Assembly (NCBI GenBank): GCA_020062745.1
Contig: JAGUVT010000104.1
Location: 1-55,604 of the forward strand
Length of the DNA stretch: 55,604 nt
DNA from: Deltaproteobacteria bacterium
GTDB lineage: Bacteria > Bacillota > Desulfotomaculia > Desulfotomaculales > JAGUVT01
Direction: 5' to 3'
A program made the position numbers and the translations under genes. The notes under the pieces are model-generated. The model had not been told where the DNA came from and did no database searches. It saw nothing but the letters and a program-made list of their open reading frames with translations. Positions 30,520 through 38,143 of this stretch are shown piece after piece. Each line of letters begins with the position of its first letter. Position 1 is the first letter of the stretch.

Positions 30520-30918
30520 CTAACTGCGCGCTTTTGCGCCATAACGGGCGTAAATCAGCATTTGCTCCAGTATTTCTTTCACCAGCAACAGCCGCTCCAG
30601 GTGGTCTGTGTCCGTCACTTTCTCGGTGATGTGGCGCAACACATCTTCGGCCTCGTTGGATGGCGGTTTACCCCAGCCGAAGCCCAGGTTATCCAGTAAG
30701 TTAAGCATCTCGTCGACCACAATATCGCCGTTTCCCTTCTCTTTGGCCTTCAAGTAAAGGAAGCAAGCGTAGACGCCATTTTCTTGGAGAACGCCTAACG
30801 CTTTGGTGACGGTATTATCTATATCGGCGGGTTTTTTGTCGCTGGTGCGTTGAATAATTTCTTGCGCGTGCCGCGCGGCTAACCGGTCCAGGTTGGATTG
30901 CGTCATACTGCTGCTCAT
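30520..30918 (-). CDS. cmr5: CRISPR type III-B small subunit Cmr5
   Basis: A small helical protein of 132 residues. In Cmr complexes several Cmr5 copies line the target RNA beside the Cmr4 backbone. Seen: a first helix LAARHAQEIIQRT, then NTVTKALGVLQENGVYACFLYLKAK, which corresponds to the Cmr5 stretch in which the surface helix is followed by a small hydrophobic helix, and a C-terminal helix LERLLLVKEILEQMLIYARYGAKA. Overlaps cmr4 as ATGA. ATG 30918 is preferred over 30924 for its spacing to GAGGGGGT. Position between cmr4 and the last RAMP supports the call. Confidence 0.75.
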   Translation of the reverse strand: MSSSMTQSNLDRLAARHAQEIIQRTSDKKPADIDNTVTKALGVLQENGVYACFLYLKAKEKGNGDIVVDEMLNLLDNLGFGWGKPPSNEAEDVLRHITEKVTDTDHLERLLLVKEILEQMLIYARYGAKARS

Positions 30919-31892
30919 TGCCATACCCCCTCGCCATATTTTTGTTCTAAGGGCTTGCCGACAATGGCCATGCGGCCGAAACCGCGCGTGCCCATGCCAC
31001 CGACTCCCAGCCATTCAATCATGCGCAGGCCGGCTTCCGCCACATCCAGCGGTCCATTCCAGCAGCCTCCGGGCAGGACGTTGTTCTTTGACGTTTTATT
31101 CTTGGGAAACGGCCGGCCATCCGCGCCATCCCGATAATCATCCAGTACGGCTTCAGCCACCAGAAAAGTGGTGCGGGGTATCGCTTCGTAGGTAAAAAGC
31201 TTCTTGTCCTCGGCCGCGCCGCGTTCCGGATCTATGGCCACTGATGTGCGCACTTCCAGGTTGCTGTTTACAACCTGACTAAAGAGCACCTCCTGCACCA
31301 GAACCAGGCGCTCTTGCATAGCCTTCCATCGTGGTTCGTCCTTCCACTTGTTTGGCGCGGTCACAGATACTTTACCTCGCATACTCAACATTATCCAGCC
31401 CAGATTAAGATCGTCCTTGTGCTCCCATGTCAACAAAACGGCACTTTTATCCCAAGTATCAGGCACGCCGTTAACGGTAAACCCCGCTTCTTGAAGCCGA
31501 TCAACAGTGCTCACCCAAACCGGCCCGGCCATGGAATGCACCGGGAAAAGCAGTACATGGGCGTCAAAGACATTTACTACGCCGGAGAAGGCAACAGTTT
31601 TATCTTCCTGTCCCGGCGCCTTTTTCAGATAACCAAAGGTGTAGCACACCGGGTCCTGGTCCGGGTTATTGACTTCCCTATGGTCCTGGCCGGCGGCAGC
31701 CGGATTCTCGTACAATTGGGCAGCGTAGGAACGGGCCGCTCCATGCAGGCTGGTGCCGGGTATTTTAGGCACCCTGGTGCCTGGTTCGCGTACAATGCTG
31801 TTGTCGACGCGTCCCAGGCGGTAGCCTCCGGTACCGACATGAACCGGATCGGTGGTCATAAACAGATAACGTCGGCGTTCATAAGTTGCCAT
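30915..31892 (-). CDS. cmr4: CRISPR type III-B backbone nuclease Cmr4 (Cas7)
   Basis: Cmr4 polymerises along the crRNA and cuts target RNA every 6 nt. Family blocks: PVHVGTGGYRLGRVDNSIVR, with Asp30 at the position of the catalytic Asp, then VPKIPGTSLHGAARSYAAQL, the crRNA-binding RAMP loop; GVVNVFDAHVLLFPVHSMAG, highly typical of Cmr4; and the Gly-rich C-terminal loop GVGGMGTRGFGRM. Length of 325 is normal. Starts 15 nt after csx11 with GGAGG, and its stop overlaps the cmr5 start. Target-RNA cleavage should be possible because Asp30 is kept. Confidence 0.88.
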   Translation of the reverse strand: MATYERRRYLFMTTDPVHVGTGGYRLGRVDNSIVREPGTRVPKIPGTSLHGAARSYAAQLYENPAAAGQDHREVNNPDQDPVCYTFGYLKKAPGQEDKTVAFSGVVNVFDAHVLLFPVHSMAGPVWVSTVDRLQEAGFTVNGVPDTWDKSAVLLTWEHKDDLNLGWIMLSMRGKVSVTAPNKWKDEPRWKAMQERLVLVQEVLFSQVVNSNLEVRTSVAIDPERGAAEDKKLFTYEAIPRTTFLVAEAVLDDYRDGADGRPFPKNKTSKNNVLPGGCWNGPLDVAEAGLRMIEWLGVGGMGTRGFGRMAIVGKPLEQKYGEGVWQ

Positions 31893-31907
31893 TCGGATCT
31901 ACCTCCT

Positions 31908-34778
31908 TTATTCCTTTAAGATTTCCATATGCAGCTCAGCCAGATCGGCCAGTTCGCCGCTGACGCCAGCCGCTGTGAGTTTTTCCTGCCATTCTGAAGG
32001 GATGCTCGTCCAGGGTTGATCTTTGAACCAGGTGGCTCCGGCCAGAGTATCGGTTACGAATTGCCGGAACACACCATCACTTTGGGCCTGGTTACCGTCA
32101 TTGCGCCCATACCATGTCTCGCGGGTGGTCTCAATGGCACGAATCACTTGATGACGCTGAGATGTAGCCATGCCCAGCATTAATTTCCAAAGGGCGTCCA
32201 GGCGGTCCAGGTCTTCCAGATAGAAAGGACGGGTTCGGCGCGGGCGGCGGCCATCCTTGCCGTAGCAAATCTCGAAACGCCGGCCGGTAGTGTCCAGGAA
32301 TTCAAAATCAAAGCGGCTGGGCCGGACCCAAATTTTCCACGGCTGATATTTGTTTGGCACCCGCAACTCCGTTACATTTTCCGGCTTTGCCTGTTGCCAA
32401 GTGTCATCAGGTCTGCTACTGATGTGTAAACGTGGATACCATTCATCATGTGTCTTGCAGTCGCCGGCGAGTATGGGCACGCGCCAGGTGATACCGTTTT
32501 CAAAAAGAAGCTCACATTGGCCAGGATTGGGTAAGTCCTTGTCTTTCAACCTCCAGTCTTTCCATTGTTCATCGCCAGCCATATTAAGCATTGAGCGGCC
32601 GGCTTCTAAAACGGCGCGGATGGGCGTGCGACGGGTGCAAAAGACCAGCCCCAGGTACAAGGGAAGCCGGTCGCGCACCCGCCCCATTTGTCGTTCGTAC
32701 TCGCCTTTAACGGCCCGTGCCAGGTCCAATGCTCTGTCGGCCGGCACCAGGATCATGCACACCCACGGTTCAGCCAGCAAGGAAATATCCGGCCGGTAGC
32801 CCCCCAGTTGCTCAACACGCTCGATCTGCACAGTATTCTGACCGGGTTGCTGGAAAGCGGAAGGTTCTAGAATGTTAAAAGTTTGCCCCTGAATGAGGCC
32901 GGCCAGTTCATCCTGGTTTATCCCTGAGCGATGGGCAAAATAAGTCAGGTTTTCGGCCGTCAGGAACCGGTCCTTGGACTTGTCCCAGACGACGCTCAAG
33001 GCTAGACCCTCCACACTAAGTTTATAGGCGTGATATTCGCCCAGATCAGGCAGACTGTTTGCCGCCGGGTAGATGGCCAGGCGAAACTGCCGCTGCCCTA
33101 TGACGCTGGACGTCACCTTAGTTATTACCTGCCGCCAGAAATCCCGGGCCGTTTCGACAATGCGGTAAAGCCGTGCCGGTGAAGGTATTTTGGTTGTACT
33201 GCCGGTAACCTTAATGGTATTCAACAATGTTCCATCCAGCCATCCTTCCAAACCCAGCTTGCTGGTAAACAAAGCCAAACGGCCGTTGTTGTCGGCCACC
33301 TCGTCGGTCCAGATGGTGTTTTGTAAATCACTTGTTGCCCATTCTTGGGAGCGGCGGCCGCGCCGGTCCAGGCAAACGCGGCAGATATTACGTTGTTCGG
33401 CCTTTTCCTGCGTGGCCCATCTCGCCAGTTCCCGCTCCACTTCAGGGGTAGTCCCCCGGCGCGGATAACCCAATGGCCGGATGCCACAGACCGTGCAGGT
33501 TTCGGCGTTCTCGGGCCGTCCTTCGGACCACTCATCTTCAAAAAGGTACAGGTTGTTATCAGCCTGCACCGGAGGTTCTTGCAGTGCCCGTGTCCTTGGC
33601 TCCGCCACCAACCGGCTGACAGCTTGATAATATGATGCTGACTTGCCATCTAACTCACCGGCCGTGACCCGCGCGCCCAGGTGGACCTGAGGGCACAAAT
33701 CGGACGGAAACTGGGCTTGAATTTTATTGCGCAGGGCGGCCATCTCGCTGTTACTATATAAATCCGGAAAAAGATAATAATCGCCGGTTTCATCATGATA
33801 AAAGCGGTTCGCCAAGGCATAGGTCTCCTCTAGTAGCTCTCTTACCTGTTCAAAAGACTTGTCCAAAACCTGACGTATGCCCAGAGCGTCGCTGATTGTT
33901 TCGCAATACATATAGCGTTCCAGCCTGTTCAGGTTAATGCGCAAGGTACGGTAGGGCAGATCATCAAGCGCCGCCGGCCAGCCGTTCTTGAAAATCCAGG
34001 CTGCGGCCGCCTTGGTCATGGTAGCCACAGTATACCCCCAGTCCCATAGCGATACTTCGTTATGAGGCCGCCGGTTGTCGGCCAATCCGCAGCGCATCTC
34101 TGCTTTCATCTTTTCCAACCATTCCTGCCGAACCGACGCAATTTGCTCTATACCAGCCAAAGGCAATGCTATCAGTGCAGCAGTTGTAGTCCCCGTCCCG
34201 ATCCGCTCCTCCAAACCAAAAGGCGTAGCGCGAAATACATCGCTGTAAGGCTGCTTATATTGATCAGGTTCGCTTTCTTTCTCGATATGTGCTGCCCCGT
34301 GAAGACAGCCGACCAAAAGACCCGGCTGCATCTCTTTGCCAAGGGTTTTTTGCCATTCCAGCGGCGAAACCGCTTTTAACCCTATTGCCAGGCCAGGCTT
34401 GGCAACAAAGGGCGATAATTCGGCAAAACTATACACCTGGCCAGTCCAGTCGGTGAACTGAACATTCTTCAAAATGGCCGTCAGATCAGATCGTTCGCCA
34501 AAGGCGCAAGGGATAACACCTGCTTTATTCAGCAAATTTTGAAATTCTTGAACCCCTTCATTGGCCCCACTGACCGACACTGTTATAAATTTCTTATAAA
34601 TGTTAATCTGACGGGGATCCGCCAACAGGTTATGATTATATTGCATAGTAGATGACGGTTCCTGGCTTTTCAGGAACGTATCGCTCAACTTGCCCAAGTC
34701 ATGGATCAACCCCAGCGCTTCCAGCAACAAAATCGTGCGCCGTTGTTTATCTGATGGCTTCCAAAAAGAGTCGCTCAT
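31908..34778 (-). CDS. csx11: Csx11-type Cas10 (large subunit of type III-B CRISPR complex)
   Basis: Large subunit of the effector complex, 956 residues. An HD-like N-terminus carries GLIHDLGKLSD (His26-Asp27), suggesting a single-stranded DNA nuclease. A zinc ribbon lies between residues about 427 and 466 (CTVCG ... CRVC). First palm-like segment near 500 (GRLALFTSKLGLEGWLDG). In the second palm, where Cas10 normally has GGDD, the sequence is MILVPADRALDLARAV (near 670), so the cyclase residues are absent. The following LPLYLGLVFCTRRTPIRAVLEA matches the strand and helix after GGDD in other Cas10 proteins. Size above 900 and association with six RAMP-module genes fit the uncommon Csx11 family. 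Start overlaps the previous gene as ATGA. Confidence 0.82.
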   Translation of the reverse strand: MSDSFWKPSDKQRRTILLLEALGLIHDLGKLSDTFLKSQEPSSTMQYNHNLLADPRQINIYKKFITVSVSGANEGVQEFQNLLNKAGVIPCAFGERSDLTAILKNVQFTDWTGQVYSFAELSPFVAKPGLAIGLKAVSPLEWQKTLGKEMQPGLLVGCLHGAAHIEKESEPDQYKQPYSDVFRATPFGLEERIGTGTTTAALIALPLAGIEQIASVRQEWLEKMKAEMRCGLADNRRPHNEVSLWDWGYTVATMTKAAAAWIFKNGWPAALDDLPYRTLRINLNRLERYMYCETISDALGIRQVLDKSFEQVRELLEETYALANRFYHDETGDYYLFPDLYSNSEMAALRNKIQAQFPSDLCPQVHLGARVTAGELDGKSASYYQAVSRLVAEPRTRALQEPPVQADNNLYLFEDEWSEGRPENAETCTVCGIRPLGYPRRGTTPEVERELARWATQEKAEQRNICRVCLDRRGRRSQEWATSDLQNTIWTDEVADNNGRLALFTSKLGLEGWLDGTLLNTIKVTGSTTKIPSPARLYRIVETARDFWRQVITKVTSSVIGQRQFRLAIYPAANSLPDLGEYHAYKLSVEGLALSVVWDKSKDRFLTAENLTYFAHRSGINQDELAGLIQGQTFNILEPSAFQQPGQNTVQIERVEQLGGYRPDISLLAEPWVCMILVPADRALDLARAVKGEYERQMGRVRDRLPLYLGLVFCTRRTPIRAVLEAGRSMLNMAGDEQWKDWRLKDKDLPNPGQCELLFENGITWRVPILAGDCKTHDEWYPRLHISSRPDDTWQQAKPENVTELRVPNKYQPWKIWVRPSRFDFEFLDTTGRRFEICYGKDGRRPRRTRPFYLEDLDRLDALWKLMLGMATSQRHQVIRAIETTRETWYGRNDGNQAQSDGVFRQFVTDTLAGATWFKDQPWTSIPSEWQEKLTAAGVSGELADLAELHMEILKE

Positions 34779-36079
34779 GCTTCGCTCACCCCCTCTCGCA
34801 ACCGGTCTGCCACACGCTGGGTTATTGTCCTCATCTCGCTCAAGCTAGAAAACGTCCATTCCGATACTGGCGGTGTTTCAATTGAGGTTGGCTCTGTTTT
34901 ATGTTCTGTTTCTTCAATCGTTGCTTCTGCTGGTTGTTGCCCTTCTCGTTCCCACCAGCTTTTTGCCTTGGCGTATAACTGGCTGTCTTTCCTGGTGTAT
35001 TTCTTTCCGCGATTCTCCAGCAAAGCACGGTACTCTGCCTCCAGTTTTATACTGCCGTCCGGCCGGCAAAAGTCAGGGTGCAGTTGCGTGGGTGAAATCA
35101 GATAACGGGGCAGAGCAGGCGCTGGTTGCTCCGTTTCGGGCGAGGTGAGGGTTGGAGTTGCTACATCAGGCAGTCCAGCCCTGAGAGCGATTTTTCCTCT
35201 ACCCATCAATTGGTCCTGTGCCATACCAAAGCCGCTGCTTGTTTTAGCCCCAAAACCGTAGGTGATAAGCATGGCCTGAACTCCTTCAGCCAGTGCTTCT
35301 AGGTCCTGAGCTACTTCAGCGCGCCTTTCGTCCTCTTTTTGTTCAACGGGGCCAAAGGGTACATACAGGAGCAAGAGCGTACCGACTCCTTCAGGCACGC
35401 ATTCCATCAAAATCGGCCCCCGCTCGCCCACGCCGGTTTCACGGCTGTGCGGGTTGATCACTTCCAGGCCAATCTTGTCGAAAAAGGTCGGGTAAAAGTA
35501 GAGGCGTCCAGCCTGATGTTCGTCGCTGTCGCGCGGGCTGCCCAGCAACCGGACGGCGATCTTGTCTTCTTCCTTGTAATTCAACTGCCACATAGCCGCT
35601 CGCAGCGCGCCTTTCCAGCTTGTAGCAGCGACCATTGGCACCCGGAAAATTTTTTCTTTGCGCAGCGGGTTGTCAAGAAGGTAGAAGTCTTTTTCATCCT
35701 TGCTGATATAGGGTTTCTGTAACTTAAAGGGGATGTGAAACATAAAACTGAGCAGCGGCATTTGTTTGATAACTGATATATCCGGGAACAGGTGAAAAGC
35801 ATCTGGGATTGTAGTTGTCTGTAGCTTCTTCTGCCAAACATCACGGATTGAATTGGCAATCTCGGATGCGCGCTTGCTCCAAAACCATAGATAGGCCAAG
35901 TGGGGGTCAATATCCACTGCGCTCTGTGCTGCCTTCGTCATACTATCCTCAGCCTGCCGGCACGCAACCTTGTCTCTTATTTCTCTCGCCTGATTAAGCG
36001 CCATAGCTGTTTGCTCAAGTTCGTTAAAAACATTAGTCAGTCCTGTTTGCCGGAAGGCATAGTAGTCGCGCTGCATCAT
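34775..36079 (-). CDS. CRISPR type III RAMP protein, Cmr6-like
   Basis: A 434-residue RAMP protein. After a helical N-terminus (residues 1-90) it has FRVPMVAATSWKGALRAAMW, the same pattern as the I-P-G-S-S-x-K-G-A-L-R loop of Cmr6, then AGRLYFYPTFFDKIGLEVINP, and the Gly-rich loop LITYGFGAKTSSGFGMAQD near residue 290, which is the RAMP signature. A Pro/Glu-rich, probably flexible C-terminal extension (about residues 320-434) is unusual. Cmr6 caps the backbone at the crRNA 3' end. ATG 36079 has GGAGG 5 nt upstream. The start overlaps cmr1 by 47 nt and the stop overlaps csx11. Confidence 0.7.
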   Translation of the reverse strand: MMQRDYYAFRQTGLTNVFNELEQTAMALNQAREIRDKVACRQAEDSMTKAAQSAVDIDPHLAYLWFWSKRASEIANSIRDVWQKKLQTTTIPDAFHLFPDISVIKQMPLLSFMFHIPFKLQKPYISKDEKDFYLLDNPLRKEKIFRVPMVAATSWKGALRAAMWQLNYKEEDKIAVRLLGSPRDSDEHQAGRLYFYPTFFDKIGLEVINPHSRETGVGERGPILMECVPEGVGTLLLLYVPFGPVEQKEDERRAEVAQDLEALAEGVQAMLITYGFGAKTSSGFGMAQDQLMGRGKIALRAGLPDVATPTLTSPETEQPAPALPRYLISPTQLHPDFCRPDGSIKLEAEYRALLENRGKKYTRKDSQLYAKAKSWWEREGQQPAEATIEETEHKTEPTSIETPPVSEWTFSSLSEMRTITQRVADRLREGVSEA

Positions 36080-37139
36080 CTTCACCTCCCAGACCCAGTA
36101 GACTCTGCGAAAATACCTTAATATCGACGTTGTTAGGCGTAACGGAGTCCCTGGGCGAGTTCATTTCACGCCACACTTGCAAAGTATAATTTGTGCTCAA
36201 GTGTTTATAAATGGCATCTACAACTTTCTCCCGATCCCATTTATCACTGTCTACATCCGCCTGGTCCGGAATCCATCCCCAGATACGCATCAAACCACCG
36301 CAGTAAGGGCGGGACATTTTGACTTTGGCCGCCATCCTCCCGTCCTCGACCGTACCCATGATGAAATGGCGCAGCTTCGTGTTTTGCTGCCCGGCAAAGA
36401 GCTGGCGCAGATCGTATTTGAGGTTAAAAGTGCTCTGATCCGTAGCGTTTTGCAGTTGAATACGGGCCAGAAAAATGTTTTGCAGATTGGGCAGATTGGG
36501 CAGTTTGGGGTATTGGCGGTTGCCGGCCGCAGCTACAAGCCAGTCGTAAAGAGGGCGGGTGTCAACCCGGCCGCTCACCGGTTCAACCACGCCAAACCCC
36601 ATTTGCGCTTTTGCTCCCACGGCCGCCCAATCGGCCACAAATTGTAGCAACCCACCAATGACCCCGGCAGGAAAATATCGATCCAGGCTTTGCATTTGAA
36701 TGGTCAGGTTACCGGATCGCGGCTGGTCTGGGAACCACCAGGTAGGTTTTTTGTTTGTCCTCGAATTAGTGCGATCGGCGCTGATCGGCGTAGGTAATGA
36801 AGTATCCCGTTGAGTTTGATCGATGATTGTCAGGCGGAAGCGACGACGCCAGCCCGTAGCCCCGAAAACCTGGGATACATCACAAAGGCCGGCATCACGC
36901 AGGCGGGCACGTTCATCAGTTGCTTGGGATTTCTTATATTTCTCGGAATCAAAGCCACTGCGTTCATCTTTAGTAGGGTCATTCACCATCCCGCCGAAGC
37001 CACGCATAAATACTTCAAACCACCAGCGCAGACTTCCAATGATGCCCGTCTCGTGGATACGTTCCATTTTGCCCGCTTCTACACCACCTGTCCACAGGGG
37101 CGTTAACGTTCTGAATGCCAATTCCAACTCCTTTTCCAC
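36033..37139 (-). CDS. cmr1: CRISPR type III-B RAMP protein Cmr1
   Basis: First gene of the six-gene module. The N-terminus has the Cmr1 signature: FRTLTPLWTGGVEAGKMERI, then ETGIIGSLRWWFEVFMRGFG, in which the S-L-R-W-W helix is diagnostic. This is followed by CDVSQVFGATGWRRRFRL, then GGLLQFVADWAAVGAKAQMG and FGVVEPVSG, the glycine-rich RAMP loop. Cmr1 sits at the 3' end of the crRNA in the complex. Length of 368 is normal. It begins 63 nt after the metallopeptidase gene, the largest gap in this part of the operon, so the CRISPR module may have arrived as a unit starting here. Confidence 0.86.
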   Translation of the reverse strand: MEKELELAFRTLTPLWTGGVEAGKMERIHETGIIGSLRWWFEVFMRGFGGMVNDPTKDERSGFDSEKYKKSQATDERARLRDAGLCDVSQVFGATGWRRRFRLTIIDQTQRDTSLPTPISADRTNSRTNKKPTWWFPDQPRSGNLTIQMQSLDRYFPAGVIGGLLQFVADWAAVGAKAQMGFGVVEPVSGRVDTRPLYDWLVAAAGNRQYPKLPNLPNLQNIFLARIQLQNATDQSTFNLKYDLRQLFAGQQNTKLRHFIMGTVEDGRMAAKVKMSRPYCGGLMRIWGWIPDQADVDSDKWDREKVVDAIYKHLSTNYTLQVWREMNSPRDSVTPNNVDIKVFSQSLLGLGGEDDAARLLCLPANRTD

Positions 37140-37202
37140 CTCCCATATAATATCGCCTTGAATGACCTGACATTTATTTGCAAAACTATATTGAAGAGTT
37201 CA

Positions 37203-38141
37203 TCATCGCCCGGTTTTACTCTTTTTCAATTCTCTTGGCTTCAATTTATCTCTACCCATACTTTCGATTAAACCAGCCGCTTTCATTACGCATTCGAGGC
37301 TAATCGACGGCACTTGTTTTTCATCCCTGACATAACAAGCCAGGTATTGTTCGGATGGGTTATCAATGCCCAAGCGGGCACAGACCATATACGCCACCGA
37401 TTCTGCTTCAAATTCCCTGACTTGTTCACTCAGACCACGCCGTTCCCGCCACCACTTATCATTAGGTGTGCCTAAATGTCCACAATAAAGATGGGCCAAC
37501 TCGTGGACAAGGGATGCATAACGTGATTCCTTGCTAGCTTTTTGATCAAGTTCTAACTCGTAGCGAACGGGAACACTTGACTTTCTAAATTTTATTTCTT
37601 TACCTGGTTTAGCAGTTCGTATCGAACCACCTTGTTGTGAACCCATACGAGTAGTTTGGATGAATACACCATCCCGCTTACTATTTTCAATGGTCATGTT
37701 TATTAAATTGTCATTAATCTTTCCTTTGCGGACCTCAAACGGCTTTTCCACTTCCGGAGGCAGAAATTCGCCCTCGGTATCGGAGACATCAAAAACGAAC
37801 ATTACCGGCCCCATCGGCTGAAGGATGACCATCGGCCGTGCGCCTGGTTTAACCCGGCGGCCATAATCACGCAGCCAGCGATATGGTGGCGCGACAAACT
37901 TTGCCCCCGGCATTTGAACATGAACCAACATAGCGTTAAATGGCGAGTAGAACCGGAAGCGAGCAATAAACTGCATAAGATCGTAGTACGCCTTGCTGGC
38001 ACGGTACTGGTATGTCAGATTAAACAGTTCATCCAACGCACGCTTAGCCGCATCCTGGTCCCACACATCCGCAGGACTCAATAATAAATCTGGACTGCTG
38101 ACCCCTTTTTCTATTGTCTTTTCTCCTTCAGGACTTGACAT
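37203..38141 (-). CDS. ArdC-like / ImmA-IrrE-type zinc metallopeptidase
   Basis: A 312-residue protein with two parts. Residues 45-110 (FRFYSPFNAMLVHVQMPGAK, then YRWLRDYGRRVKPGARP) resemble the ArdC N-terminal domain, which binds single-stranded DNA. The C-terminal part is a zincin: SLVHELAHLYCGHLG near residue 212 gives HExxH with a downstream Glu in REFEAESVAYMVCARLG as third ligand. ArdC proteins of plasmids block restriction of incoming DNA, while ImmA/IrrE enzymes cleave repressors. Here the gene begins 2 nt after the pglX stop, so it belongs to the BREX operon and might serve in regulation or effector release. Role is inferred only. Confidence 0.72.
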   Translation of the reverse strand: MSSPEGEKTIEKGVSSPDLLLSPADVWDQDAAKRALDELFNLTYQYRASKAYYDLMQFIARFRFYSPFNAMLVHVQMPGAKFVAPPYRWLRDYGRRVKPGARPMVILQPMGPVMFVFDVSDTEGEFLPPEVEKPFEVRKGKINDNLINMTIENSKRDGVFIQTTRMGSQQGGSIRTAKPGKEIKFRKSSVPVRYELELDQKASKESRYASLVHELAHLYCGHLGTPNDKWWRERRGLSEQVREFEAESVAYMVCARLGIDNPSEQYLACYVRDEKQVPSISLECVMKAAGLIESMGRDKLKPRELKKSKTGR

Positions 38142-38143
38142 AG

